From: Nelumbo lutea
Taxonomy: Eukaryota > Streptophyta > Magnoliopsida > Proteales > Nelumbonaceae
Length of the DNA stretch: 64,000 bases
NCBI GenBank assembly: GCA_022828595.1
Contig: JAKGHH010000001.1
Location: forward strand, 75,264,401 to 75,328,400
Direction of reading: 5' to 3'
Position 1 is the stretch's first letter, and every line of letters begins with the position of its first letter. The notes beneath the pieces were generated by a model, which did not search any database, was not told the DNA's origin, and was given only the letters and a program-made list of their open reading frames with translations. Below, piece by piece: positions 21,117-33,176 of this stretch. The position numbers and the translations under genes were made by a program.

Positions 21117-23635
21117 GTACGATAGGCACTGATGGCTTCTGCTATCCTAGGGAGGAGATTTCTTCCATCGTCACTAAGTTGTGCCACAAAAAAATGGCAC
21201 AATGAATTGATCAAAATGTTTACCAGCCATCAATCCACATTTTAGAATCAGTCTCAAGGTTGGGAAACAATTCATTTTCAATCTTTGATTGAATCCTAGA
21301 AGCATTTTTTTGGAGAATCCCAGAGTTTACCATGAAAAGAAGGATCTGAAGACTGATGAGAAAAGAAATGTGCTTCAATTAGGACATCTAGGAACAGGGG
21401 AAAATTTTGGCAGATTCGTCTGGGCTATAGTCCATCTCTAGGTTTTCCTATAGGTTTGCAATGGACATATATGTATAATCTTATCATAAATGCGCACTTT
21501 TGGAAAACTTGGCAAGTTAACAGAGTAGCCTAGTGGAGAGGAATGGTGTATTATGTTAGTCCTTACAAGTTCATGAGCAGGTGATGTGCTTGAGAAGCCC
21601 ATTGGAGTTTATTTTGTACATTGATTATAAGGATCGACTGTTAGACTTTGGTTCCTTCCTGTATGCATCTACTATTTTTATGTACAATGAGACTAGAATT
21701 TCTAGAATGGAAAGGGAGCTGTACTGGTGGAGCCTCTTCTGTTCCACTTTCTGTACTTGCAAGATTAATTTTTTGCCATTAGCAGATCCAGAGATTGGTT
21801 TAATTTTCTTGTTAAGACTCCAGAGTGTTATATGCAGGCATGTATGCATGATTGCATGGATTATACTGTTGCACTGGACCAGTCTAATTAAATGTGTAGG
21901 AGATTTGTGGTTGTTAGATAGGTTACACTAGTGCAGTGTTGTACAAAAATCCTGTTCAGGTAATTTCGTCAATTTTTGATGCCAATGCTATAATTATCGA
22001 AGGCAATAGTTGTTACCTCTATGCCTAAAAGAAAAAAAAATAGTTACCTCCATGCAGGCAAAGACATGGATATGGCACAATGGCAGCATGAAGCGGCGAG
22101 GTCACAATCAGAATCAAATGCCCATAGGCTGGCCGCTGAGACCTAAAGCCATTCCTTTGACTGGTCCAGCCCAGACTAAAGGTAAAGTGTCCCTTCTCCC
22201 TAGGCTAATATTTATTTGTCTGGGCCCTAAAACCTGTTGGAGTGGAATCGTTTAACCTGTATTCATGTGGAGCTTTATTCTTGTTCTCTTTGGGTCTGAG
22301 ACTCGGGGGACACAGGACGTCTGCTTGGTGCTTTTGTGACTGTCTCATCTGTGTGTCATCTCTTGTTGCACTCAGTTAGATTGGACTTCTGACTAATCAT
22401 TAGCAGTCCCGGTTGGACTGCAATCAGTTCAGAGAAGGCATCCCCGGTGGTCATATACACCACTAGATACCAGTTACCACAGAGAAAGATTAAAAGCAGC
22501 TCTTTACTTTCTCAAGTGAAGCCAAATCCATCCATTTTGATCCTCTCTCTGCGGTGCAGACTTTTGTATTCCCAGATTTAGCTGTAACTGATGTAATGGG
22601 CATTCATTTTGTTTTATACTACTAAATTATGTGTGGTAGTACATTCTCTTTAAGCTTAAAGAAATAAAATAAACTGGCCTCTTTTGGCCTCCTTTTGGAC
22701 AGGCTGACAGCAAGATTTGATACATGTTATGTAATAAAAGCCTAATCCATTAATTCCTTAAGCTACTCTATTCCACTATTCGATTCAAAATTTATCTACT
22801 TAACCTAGAGCCATCCATCGTCACAAAATTTATCTACTTAACTCATCATATGGTTGGTTCCCATATGATAGAGCTTCAGAGTTCCGGTGGAATAGAACTT
22901 GACACTGGTTAACAGAACATACGAAGCCTTTCATGCAGAACAAAGGAAAGATGCATGCTGTGAGTGATTTTGATGGGAATCACATATCTAAGATGAAAAC
23001 TTATCCAAACAAATTGCATTAAAATTCGTCCAAGAAAATACCAAGAGAATTTCGTGCCATTTCTTCAACCCCGAATTGTATCATTCTTAATTTTTTCGGA
23101 GGAAACTGACGAAAATCATAAGATCTTAAAATATTGAACATAGGTAAGACTGAAATTCAATTGACATCCGCGTTGGCGTGAATTCTTTTTGGCACCAATA
23201 TTCTTACAGTTGAAAGAAGTGGAACGTGGGCCTTGTGTGAGTGATTATGTATCTGAGTCTGATGATTAACTAACTGCACTCTTTAGAGATTAATGAATAA
23301 TGAATTGCTGCACCACTTAACTACCAAGTCTATATATTTGATTCACAAAAGAGAAGCAAATGATCTTAATTAAAAGCATCTAGACCAAACGGGTAAAAAC
23401 AATGTAGTAATGGTAGCAAGTGAAAGCCTTAGTATCCACCAATTGGGTCCTGCAAGAGGGTGCATATTGCTCAATCTCAAGTAACCCACTAAAATTGGAG
23501 ATCAAACAAGAATACAAGATTATAAAATAGAAGTCCCCTTTATCAAGAAAGGATGAAAAAGGAGACGAAACTGAAGGAAAAAAAAAAAAAAACTAGAGAG
23601 AGAGAGAGAGAGAGGAGAAAGCATGAAGTAGCAGG
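21117..23635. other. 3' UTR and intergenic region downstream of the bromodomain gene
   Basis: No coding sequence is supported. The first part is 3' UTR. Possible poly(A) signals include AATAAAATAAAC near 22665 and AATAAAAGCC near 22732, but which is used cannot be told from DNA. A GA-rich run (23594-23613) and poly-A (23578-23593) precede the next gene, and would lie in its 3' region because that gene is on the minus strand. Confidence 0.5.
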
Positions 23636-23833
23636 TTATAGACAAGACAGTGTTCCTCCCCGAGAAGGGAAACAGGGAACTATGATTGCAGGGCCATCCT
23701 TGGATCTACTCTCTGAATTACACAAACTGGCGGTATCGGGGCTCTCCAACTTTTTTATTGTAGGAATTTTGGTTTCACATATAATCCGGCTGGATCGAAG
23801 AAACCAACCAAACAAGGTGGGGAAGCAAGCCAT
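23636..23833 (-). CDS. Small plant protein, 65 residues (paralogue 1)
   Basis: This single-exon frame starts at the first true ATG (23833-23831). Upstream in-frame codons exist but contain no ATG. The protein starts MACFPTLFGWFLRSSRIICE and ends IIVPCFPSRGGTLSCL. It aligns with the product at 36523-36723: shared features are MAxFxTxFGxFxxSSRxICE at the N-terminus, a polar S/K-rich middle, and PxxVxxFPxxxxxLSxL at the C-terminus. Two copies with conserved ends and a variable middle argue for a real gene. There is no transmembrane segment or standard signal peptide. A TATATATA lies 83-90 bp upstream, leaving a short leader. I do not recognise the family by name, and no function is assigned. Confidence 0.72.
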   Translation of the reverse strand: MACFPTLFGWFLRSSRIICETKIPTIKKLESPDTASLCNSESRSKDGPAIIVPCFPSRGGTLSCL

Positions 23834-23915
23834 GAAGGGTTCGAGATCCGAATTCCAAAGATTTGAGAGGCGAGAAGCAATTAGTGTTGTAGCCAACTGA
23901 TCTACTAGACTATAG

Positions 23916-23923
23916 TATATATA
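23916..23923 (-). promoter_or_regulatory. TATA box of small-protein gene 1
   Basis: TATATATA on the minus strand (context CTCTATATATACTATAG) lies 83-90 bp before the ATG. This would place transcription start about 50-60 bp before the ATG. The paralogue at 36.5 kb has an equivalent box. Confidence 0.55.
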
Positions 23924-23929
23924 GAGAGA

Positions 23930-25283
23930 GAAGAGAGAAAGAGAGGAGAGAGACGCGGCAATGGTCCATTTTCTTAGTCAGCAAGTAAGGCCCATGTATC
24001 TTCCCTTTGTTTTGTGAAGGCTGAAAACCTTTATTTCTTGAAACCTTAGACCTTTCCTAACGGGAGAACATTAATGTTCAATGACTTCTTATTTTATTTG
24101 ATTAAAAAACATTAACATGGGTCTCTATTTTTGACTCCATGAGCGAGAGATTCTTCATGAAAATTCACATCAGCTTCCCTTCTGTGGTGACTTTGGCCAG
24201 CTTGGACCTCAGGCTCAGCCTATTGCACCGTATATAGCATGTATTTACATGAATGCATGATGATGATGACATAAAACATGTATTTACATTAATGCATGAT
24301 GATGATGATGAGAGATGACACTTGTGGTCTCTTTTGCTGCACTGTTCAATCTCTATGTTGGAAGGAGTCAGGACACGTATCTGCATCATGGTCCCACCAA
24401 AACTTTGTGGCTGCCCAAGAAAATAGGATATAAACATACACATACACTAGTGACTAGTGAGTGAGTTGGTCAAAAAGCAGATCACATGTTTATTTCACTA
24501 TTTGGTCAAAAAGCAAAAAATGGGGCAATTTCTATGATGCCGGAAGGAGACGATATCAACCAATCAGAAATCTCCGTGCTCCGTGAATGTTGATGAATAC
24601 CAGGAGGAGAAGGCAGGACTGGAGAGAGATCATGTCAATGTTTTACTGGGTAATTCACAAAAAATTTGTTGTGACCAAATGGCAGCAGCAGACCTGTTCA
24701 ATCTCAGCTTCCTTCCCGTTCCATTGCTGATTTATCTACGATGTTAGTGGCAAAGTAGATATTGAACGATAGGGGACCATGAACGCTGGCTAGCTCTAAG
24801 CTCTCTTTCGTTTTGAGTGAACTGATCAACTGATCAATAGTATTTAGCTTGGTAGTACAACAAAGGCCAAACCAGAGTTGACCATTGTTGCACGAGGAAG
24901 CTGCAATTAATGGTGTTTACTGTTTAGGGCTTGATGAATTGGGTATTTCACAGGAAGATTAATTCATGGTTGCTTGTTTTTAGTGTCCTTTCGACCAGTA
25001 TACGAATTCTTATTGCAAGTTGCAACCACCCAATCGATCCCACTCTGGGCCCTGAGACCTGAGTTGAGAGTTGTACTCTCCAATGCATGCTGTTGTTCAA
25101 AATACAGATATATATAGAGAGAGACAACTGGGGCAATACTATATATCCAAAATTTCTGTTTTCAAACACAAGATTCACTCTATTGTTAAGGTAAGGCTTG
25201 TAAGGAATATATATTATTCAAAGAAGACGTAAAACAGTTTCATCCAATCTGCTTCACTTCTAGTCTTAGTAAATACATAGATC
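23930..25283. other. Intergenic between small gene 1 and element B
   Basis: No gene is seen. A short imperfect tandem duplication occurs at about 24237-24312 (ACATGTATTTACATKAATGCATGATGATGAT type). The stretch beyond 24.0 kb should include upstream regulatory DNA of the minus-strand small gene. GA-rich sequence at 23924-23955 lies just upstream of its TATA box. Confidence 0.5.
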
Positions 25284-25288
25284 TATAA

Positions 25289-26195
25289 TGATGCGGTGCG
25301 ATTTGGGCATTCCTAACTGTCTGCTGATTGGCTTTTTGTTGGCGGCGGACGACATTTAGGAAGATGGAAAAGAAGGATTCTTGGGGATTTACCCAGTGGG
25401 AATACTCCGATGCTTAAGTCAGAACGCAGGGAAAAGAGAAAAGAAGAGTGCTAAAGCCAAGAGTGCAGGTCACGCTTTATCACTGTGCTCGAGAGATTAG
25501 CTCGCGAGCAGAGGTGTATGTAGTTTAGAGAATGAAAATATTAATGTGTTCCAAAGTCTAAAGATCACTTTTCCCCTCTGCCTTGGGGGCTTTTATAGGG
25601 GCATTCTTGTCAGATCGGGCGTAACTACCACTGGACTCCTGCCACAACCGTTACCTGCCAGGGCTACGTAGGTGGCCGTTGCAACGTACTCCTTACCCGG
25701 GTGAGTGACACGTTTCCAAGGGGCAGGCGTGCCTCTGCCTGCTAAGAGACATGGGCGCAGACTGTCGAAAGGACAGGGACTGTGCCGTTAGTTAAGGGAG
25801 GTGGCGCAGTCTGATCGGTACGGCCTGTCAGATAGAAGCTTCCTAAGGAACGCTCATGTTGCGCACTTGCGAACCACTTTGTAGCGAGCTTGGGAATACC
25901 TCAGGGTTACCCTTAGTAGAATTGGTCCCTGGGATGGCTTATATGCTTGGGGGCCCGGGCGAGCTGGTTTCCCTATCTCGCGAGCTAAAGTTGCCTCGGA
26001 ACATCTCCTTCGGGGTAGCTCGGGGAACCCGAAGCTCGCGTTGTGGCGAGCTCCTTCTTTACGAGCTACGATGCGGCGAGCTACTTTATGGGCTCATTAC
26101 TTGGTTGTAATGGGCCATGATGTTGAGCTGTTACACGCGTTGAGTCAGGTCCACGTGTCATCGTTTCATAGGTCGGACCAAATCATCCTCCATCA
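25289..26195 (-). repeat. 3' LTR of element B
   Basis: The plus strand starts TGATGCGGTGCGATTTGGGC and ends CATCCTCCATCA. Compared with the right LTR it has two extra segments: about 26 bp near 25530-25560 and about 20 bp near 25770-25800 (GTGCCGTTAGTTAAGGGAG region). These are deletions in the other copy or insertions here. Confidence 0.93.
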
Positions 26196-26215
26196 ATTGC
26201 CCTCCACTCCTTGGG
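26196..26215 (-). other. Polypurine tract of element B
   Basis: Just inside the left LTR, the minus strand reads AAGGAGTGGAGGGCAAT. It corresponds to the purine tract of element A at the same relative position. Confidence 0.7.
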
Positions 26216-26497
26216 CTGAGAGCGTCACCTTAGCGCGAGGAGTTCACAAAGTATGATGGACTGATTTGACTACTCACATTAAATGCATACGCGGGAACCA
26301 AGAGATTTTTTTGACTTTTTAGATTCCGAAAATGTGCTGAAGTGGCGCTTAACTCCGGATGTCGTGCAGCCGTCACTACCTTAATCATGGAAGATGTGTA
26401 GCTAATCACTTTCGATTTTCAGAAGGTGTGTGGTCAGTACGTCTGGGAGCCATTGGATCTGCTTTAATCCAGGCTGTTGATTCAGAGGAGGGGGGGC

Positions 26498-26505
26498 TAT
26501 AAATA
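26498..26505 (+). promoter_or_regulatory. TATA box of the antisense gene, element B
   Basis: TATAAATA in the context GGGGGGCTATAAATAGGAGT lies 152 bp before the antisense ATG at 26650. It is the counterpart of 2140-2147 in element A. Confidence 0.7.
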
Positions 26506-26649
26506 GGAGTGCCCTTTGGGTCTCTTTTTCCCTCATGTCATGCCATAAAACTGTATTCAGATTCTGAGGTTGCATGTCTGGCAAGTCTACTCGAGTTCCT
26601 CAACTCACTTCATCCCGTCCCTTTTGGTGAGTTTTACTTACTGTCAGTC

Positions 26650-28492
26650 ATGTCTAGGTACCCGTACCATACTCGTCATCAGGGTAGTGACCAGGGCGAT
26701 GATGCTCCCTCGAGCTCGGGGGGAGCTTGGGAGTAGGTCCCTGGGGCCCGGGAGACCTCCGGTGATGGACCCTCTACTTCTCGGGGAAGGGATCCCGATT
26801 CTTTCGGCCCTTCCTACATGACAGAGGGGAGACTGTCTCTAATTAGTTATTTCCACCTTCCTGGGGACTTCCTCTACTGCCTTCCCACCGGTAACTTTCC
26901 GTGGGAGCATAGTCCCAATGAGATAGTCATTTACTAGGAGCAACTCAAGACTGGCCTGCGTCTTCCCTTGCAACCCTTGATAGCGGAGGTGCTAAACCAC
27001 TTTAATGTCACCATCGATCAACTTCATCCCAATGCCATTCGGAACATGGTTGGGACTATATCCTTGTGTTGGGAATACTGTCTTCCCTTGAATCTCGACA
27101 TTTTTTCCGCTATCCTTTGTATAAAGAATGCCATCCCCGGGGCTCCACCAGAGAGGTGTCTCTATTACTTCTCTCCCCGCCGTGGCTACAATCTCTTGCA
27201 TGAGCTCCCGAAAAAATTTCCTGCCATCCAGGACTCCGGGGTCGAGCTGGACCCCGATACTCCAAAAATGATGCTGTCCTGGGCATCAGTAGGCTTCCTC
27301 TGTTCGGACTACTTGACTGAGAAGAAGCTCGTGCAGGCTGGCCTGAGCCTGGGTAGGTTGCCTTTTTAGGTCGCGTAGTACTTGTCATAACATTGTGTTC
27401 ATATACATATACTTCGTTCTTACTGAACTAACACTTTGTGGTTTTTTCTTGGCAGCCATCATGTCTGGTATCGACTCACGCCGCCTCCTTTCGAGCAACT
27501 AGAGGCGTAGAGAGAAGAGGTTGCGCCCCGATCAGACTCCCCCCTCGGGGGCACCCAGTTCAGATCTGCCGAGCCGGTCTTATCCTCTCCACCACCTGAA
27601 ATCCCACCACCTCCTCCTGAAGGAGGAGCTAGTGGGGCTGGCTTCGAAGGGGGTGAGCTCCCACGGCTGGGGGTGACTCCCCGTAATCCTCTCCAACCAT
27701 TCCCTTATCCGCGGTTCCCAGTGGGGAACTGGGAGGGAGTGGATGATTACGTCGTGTCTCGACAGAATGGCCGAAGAGCCGAAGGGCGACCTGTAATGAC
27801 GAGGTCGCCAAGTGGGGGGAAATGGAGCCCGAGGACCTCACTGCATTTGCCTCCTCTCACTGCATGGTGGTAAATGATTCTTTCCTTTCTTCTCTCGTTT
27901 TGCTTCCTTTTGCTGTCCTCTGGTCCTCTTTTTGTTTGGCAGGTGAATACCGCCATCCATGCTACCACCGCGGCGATGCCATCGACCAAAGGGATACCAA
28001 TCAGAAGCTCCAGGGTGAGCTCGACCGGACTCGGGGCAAGCTCCATCACACTTGCAAGGGGAGCGAATCTCAGGAGCTGCTCGTCCACGACCAGGAGGCA
28101 CAGATTGTTAGGCTTTCTGAAGAGAGCGCACGTCATAGGGAGGAGTCGTCGAGGGTAGCGGTGGAGAGGGAACTCCTCCGACAACAAGTGCGAGACTTGG
28201 AGTCTACTCTTCTGGATCGGACTTGGAATTTTGACCAGATGGTGGAGGCTGAGTGAGAGAAGGCGGTATGGGATTTCAAGGACTCCTAGGAATATCACGA
28301 CTCCAGGTGGAATATGGCTCGAGTTTGTACCGCTCTGTGTTTAAGCTCTACCGGTGGTTGGTTTGGAAGAAATTCTCTGGGCTCAACCTTAACGGTGTCA
28401 CTATGAAGGGCTTGCCTCCCGAGACGTCGGACTGGGCGGAGGTAGAGGAGCTTGACTCTCTGGAGGACGAAGATGAGGAGGCATATCCTTGA
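26650..28492 (+). pseudogene. Antisense third gene of element B, spliced, decayed
   Basis: Plus-strand homologue of 2282-4186. Inferred exons are 26650-27352, 27456-27869 and 27943-28492. Intron 1 (103 bp) again interrupts a phase-1 glycine-rich site after VQAGLS, and intron 2 (73 bp) again splits TGCATGGTG from GTG. Exon 1 carries the same domain: LPTGNFPWEHSPNEIVIY, LNHFNVTIDQLHPNAIRNMV, LDIFSAILCIKNA, YYFSPRRGYNLLHELP. It is broken by in-frame stops near 26734 and 26935, stops and a frameshift in exon 2, and shifts in exon 3. Exon 3 encodes a long helical segment (LLVHDQEAQIVRLSEESARH, LLRQQVRDLESTLLDRT) typical of coiled coil, and an acidic tail (ELDSLEDEDEEAYP). Shared domain, splice sites and TATA box with A mean the gene pre-dates the split of the two families. 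Confidence 0.78.
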
Positions 28493-29264
28493 GGCTTTGG
28501 CAGTGACTTTCTAGACTTCTGGTGGTTCCCGAGTGCCATAAACCTGATCTTGCAAAGATCTTTTGTTGGGAAGTTGTGCTCTTTGGTTGTCAGACTTTCC
28601 CGAGCTGTTTAGTTCAGTTATTGCCTTGTTATTTTTCTTTCTTTTCCCCCTTTTTTTGTATGGTAATGAAATTTCTTCTTTTTCTTCCAAGTATGATGTG
28701 CTTTCTTTATTATTGCTAAGGCGATATCAACACCCAAGCTATTAGAGCTACATACCCGAAGTAGGACTTCTCGATAGTCGTTATCTCGAACTATCCCTTA
28801 ATCATTTAAGGCATCTCTATGGTGCGAAACGAAGTGATTACCATGTGTGCCCGAACCGTACACTTGTCAGTTATTCTTTAGTTCAATCAACGTACTAAAA
28901 CGAACTATGCTTGGTGGGGTTTAAACCCGAGTTACTTATGCTTTTCATACTTTGCCTTCATCATCAGAATGGCTAAGTCTTTCTTGATGTCGAGGTGTTA
29001 GTTAGCTCGGTGTTTTAGCCTGTAAGCCGGGGGTGACTTATAGTCCGCCCTTGGAGTTTGCCCATGCTACGGAGACGACTAGGTCTTATTATACCGAGGT
29101 CACGTTAGCTCGGCATTTTGGCCCTTAGGCTCTGGGAGTGACTCATAGTCCACTCTTGGAGTTGCCCATGCCATGGAGGCGATTGGGTCTTATTACGCCA
29201 AAGTCATGTTAGCTCGGCATTTTGGCCCTTAGGCTTTGGGAGTGACTCGTAGTCTACTCAGTTG
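28493..29264. other. Spacer between antisense gene and pol, element B
   Basis: Convergent spacer without a supported gene. Repeats of the type TTGCCCATGCYAYGGAGRCGAYT with TTAGCTCGGCATTTTGGCCC appear near 29058-29120 and 29160-29225. The same repeat class is in element A's spacer. Confidence 0.55.
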
Positions 29265-30300
29265 TTACAGGTAATACTCTCTTAAGATGACAATATTCCA
29301 TGCCCGAGGTACTTGTTTCCCTTCTAGGGTTTCGATCTCGTATGTTCCTTCCCCGAGCACTCGTTTCACTCGGTAAGGTTCTTCCCAGTTGGACCCGAGC
29401 TTGTTAGCGCTGAGCTCAGGTACCATAGATTTACGAAGGACCGGGTCACCGATGCGGAGGTTCCGTTTCTTGAACTTCGCGTTATAGTACCGAGCTACTC
29501 TTTGTTGGTAAGCTGCAGTCCTGATGTACGCGAGGTCCCTTACTTTGTCGAGTTGATCGAGGTTGGTACGTAGTTCATCTTCATTTGTCTTGTCATTATA
29601 TGCTTCCAGCCGCAGCGTAGGCACTTTGTTCTCTGTTGGGATAACTGTTTCGATGCCGTAGGTGAGGTTGAAGGGAGTCTCTCCTGTGACAGTTTTCTCT
29701 GTGGTTTAGTAAGCCCATAAAACACTGGGTAGCTCGTTTGCCCACAATCCTTTAGCTCGGTCCAAACGTGCCTTTAGTCTGCGGAGGATGGCTCTGTTTG
29801 TGACTTCTGCTTGACCGTTTGCATGAGGGTGTGCGGCTGAAGTGAAATTCTGTCGTATCCCCATATCTTGGCACCAGTTGTGGAATTTGATGTCCTCGAA
29901 CTGCTTGCCATTGTCAGAAATTAGTACCCAAGGTAGCCCAAAGCAGCACACAATGTTCTTCCAAAAGAAGTTTTGGACGTTTCGAACTGTGATCGTTACA
30001 AGAGGTTCAACTTCTACCCACTTGGTGAAGTAATCCACTGCTACTACTAAGAACTTCCTCTAGCCTGCCGTTGGCGGGAACGATCCAAGTATGTTGATGC
30101 CCCATTGTGCGAAAGGCCACGGGCTGGTGAGATACTTGAGGTCAACAACAGACTGATGGTGAATATTGGCATGCTTTTGGCATTTGTCACATTTTCTGAC
30201 AAGCTCGATGGCATCTACCTTCATTATTGTCCAATAATACCCCTGTCGTAGTGCTTTTTGGGCGAGGGCCCTGCCCCCAAGTGTCCGCCGCATAGACCCT
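29265..30300 (-). pseudogene. Integrase of element B
   Basis: This minus-strand C-terminal pol segment ends RAWNIVILREYYL and a stop at 29265. Visible parts are the zinc-binding CDKCQKHANIHHQS, the catalytic MDYFTKWVEVEP (first D), LISDNGKQFED (second D), and the third acid in HPHANGQAEVTNRAILRRLK, which is intact here unlike in element A. The C-terminal region has YYNAKFKKRNLRIGDPVLRK and GTYEIETLEGKQVPRAWN. A stop follows the WAY at 29706 and another lies near 30060, so the chain is broken. Confidence 0.88.
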
Positions 30301-32345
30301 CATGAATGTCGTAGAGTACGAGCTCGGCATCGGCAGGTCGCAAGTAACGCAGGTAGGGGAGCGTATAGGATCTCTGGTACAGCCGTTCATCTATCATGAT
30401 GTATTTGGCTGCTTGGCGCTCTACCCTTCTGGCCACATTGCGGTCTGTAGGGAGGGTCCCATGTAGCAAGAAGCTCGCGAGTGGGTCGATCCAGCTCGAC
30501 TCTGCTTGAAGAATGGGAGCAACCTCCTCTGCCCCCCCCCTCGAGAATGCTAGGCCGAGGTAAGTCCTCTATGTACATGGTTCTCATGGTGATATCCCTG
30601 GTGCTGGCTAACCGGGACAAGTCATCGGCCTCAGCGTTCTCTGACATCGGGATTTTCTTGATTAAGTGTGACTAGAAGTTGAGCAGAGCCTCTCTTACTT
30701 TGGCTAAGTAAGCAACCATGGTTGGTTCACGAGCTTTGTAATCTCCTATGATTTGGTTGACTATGAGCTAGGAATCGCTGCAGATGACGATGTGCTTGGC
30801 TTTTACTTTTTTGGCTAAAGCTAGTCTAGCTATCAACGCTTCATATTCCGCTTCATTGTTGGATGTTGCGAACTTGAAGCGTAGTAAGTACTCCAATTTC
30901 GTGCCACTTGGGCCGTGCAGAACTATTCTAGCTCCACTGCCCTGCTAGTTTAAGGAGCCATCTACGTGAAGGATCTAGGGCTCCTCATCCCAGTTCGCTC
31001 TTGGCTTAACTAGGAGAGATGCCACACTGGTTGCTACTTCACGGGGCCCGGACTCAACTAGCCTGGGAGCTTCGGGCTCGCCCGGACTGGGGGCCTCGTG
31101 CTCAACCGGCTTGGGAACTTTGGAGATGAAAGTGCACTCGGCAATGAAACTTGGTAAGGCTTGGGCCTTAATAGCAGTTCACGGCTTGTATCGGAGATCA
31201 TACTCACTGAGCTCAATGGCCCACTTCGTCAGTCGACCAGAGACCTCAGGCTTAAGTAAGACTTGCCTTAGAGGTTTGTCGGTGAGGACGATAATAGTAT
31301 GAGCCTGGAAGTATGGATGGAGCTTCTGAGCTACGATGACCAGTGTGTAAGCTAGCTTCTCTATCTTTGGATATCTCGTCTCTGCTCCCTACAATACTTT
31401 ACTAACATAATAGATGGGTCGTTGGACCCGATCTGCTTCTTTTATCAGTACCGAGCTTACCACTTCATCACTTGCCGAGAGGTATAGCTCTAAAAAATCG
31501 CCCTCTTCGGACCGGGTTAAGATAGACACATTAGCGAGGTATTTCTTGAGCTTGTCAAACACGAGCTGGCAGTCTTGGGTCCATTCGAACCCTTTGCTTT
31601 TAATTGCCTTAAAGAAAGGCAGACAACGGTCCACTGATTTGGACATAAAGCAGCTCAGGGCGGCTATGCGGCCATTCAACCTTTGAACCTCCTTCAACTT
31701 TTTGGGGTGGTCTCATATCTAAGATGGCCTTAATCTTATCCGGGTTGGCCTCAATGTCGTGCCGGTTAACAATGTATTCTAGGAATTTGCCCGAGGTGAC
31801 ATCGAAGACACACTTGTTTGGATTCAACTTCATGTTAAATTGTCGTAGAATTTGAAAGACAGAATGCAAGTCTTGTATTAATTCGTGTGAGAACTGAGTT
31901 TTGACAACCATGTTGTCTACATAACACTATTTTTCTGCCAATTAATGGCTCAAATAATTTATTTACAAGCCTTTGTAAGGTTTCCCTAGCGTTTTTCAAC
32001 CCGAAGGGCATAACCTTGTAACAATATAGACCGAACTCTGTGATGAAGGCAGTCTTTTCTTTGTCGACCGGGTCCATCCTGATCTGGTTATAGCTCGAAT
32101 AGGTGTTTAAGAAACTCAGCAACTCGTGCCCCGAGGTCGCATCCACTAAGCGATAGATTGGGAAGCAGTCTTTTGGGCAGGCTCGGTTTAGGTCGGTGTA
32201 GTCGACGCACATGCGCCACTTGCTGTTAGCCTTCTTTACTAGAACGGGGTTGGCTACCCAGCTCGGCTAATGGACTTCTCTTATGAAGTCAGCTGCGTGG
32301 AGCTTCGTGACCTCCTTGTCGACTGCTTTCCATCGCTCCGGGGCT
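30301..32345 (-). pseudogene. Reverse transcriptase and RNase H of element B
   Basis: RT begins near 32340 and shows MCVDYTDLNRACPKDCFP and QIRMDPVDKEKTAFITEFGL. The catalytic motif at 31912-31923 reads YVDN instead of YVDD, in a frame that has shifted relative to its neighbours. The thumb and Ty3 RNase H follow (LPFFKAIKSKGFEWTQDCQL, ANVSILTRSEEGDFLELYLS). A second RNase H-like part occupies about 30840-31000 but is heavily stopped. The linker to integrase (30224-30647) is in pieces. Decay is more advanced than in element A in this segment. Confidence 0.85.
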
Positions 32346-32503
32346 AGGTTGCGTTTCTTTTGTCTAACGGGCCTAACTACAGGATCAGTATTGAGCTTGT
32401 GAGTTATAAGACTAGGGTCTATACCGGGCATCTCTGCCGCGGACCTTGCAAAAACATATAAGTTTTGAAGTAGGAAACTTACTAGTTCGGTTCGCAGGGG
32501 TTC

Positions 32504-33176
32504 CTAGACTGAAGCACCGATATGAAGTGTCCGAGCTAGGTCTTCTATTGAAGTTGGGATAACAATTGTCTCTTCCATGGGTGCAGCTCGTTCTTCGCCT
32601 TGCTCCATAGATCGCTCCAGTTCGAGGTTATTGGCCACCTTGGTCTTTCCCTTGAGGGCGGCGACATAGCACTTGCGAGACTCAAGTTGATCGCCCCGCG
32701 CTACCCCTACTCCGAAGTCAGTAGGGAACTTCATTGCCAAATGATAAGTGGAGACCACCGCCCATAGGACATGGGTGATCGGCCGGCCTATTATGGCGTT
32801 GTACGAGGAGGTGGTCGCGACCACCAAGAAGTCATGGTTGAGTCTGACTATGCTGGGCCATGTGCCGACTTCCACAGGTACTGTTATTTTCCTGAGGGGC
32901 CTGACTTCTTCTCCACTGAATCCCACCAAGGGAGTATTAGCGGGCCTCAATTCGCTTCCCTGCAACTGAAGTTGGTCGAACGTGGCTTTGAAGAGGATAT
33001 CTGCTGAGCTTCTTGAGTCAACAAGGACGCGCTGACGTCGAAATCATTGATCCTTACTTTTATGATGAGTGCGTCATCGTGGGGGTAGTGGACCCCGTGT
33101 GCATCATCCTCCATAAAGAGATCGGTTCCTCTGTCTTTGGCCGTTTCGGAGGATTTTGTTTTTCCCTGGTAGCTTC
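32504..33176 (-). pseudogene. Aspartic protease region of element B
   Basis: The homologue of 8045-8863. The C-terminal half is open (32504-32965: LRKITVPVEVGTWPSIVRLN, YNAIIGRPITHVL, YHLAMKFPTDFGVGVARG). The catalytic VDSG stretch near 33020-33040 is disrupted by a frameshift: the reading passes from IKVRINDFDV into an unrelated frame. Confidence 0.82.

Noticed and set aside
23553..23900. Plus-strand frame of 115 codons opposite small gene 1
   Set aside because: It begins in poly-A and GA simple repeat and lies antisense to the paralogous gene pair. The minus-strand product is the one conserved at 36.5 kb.
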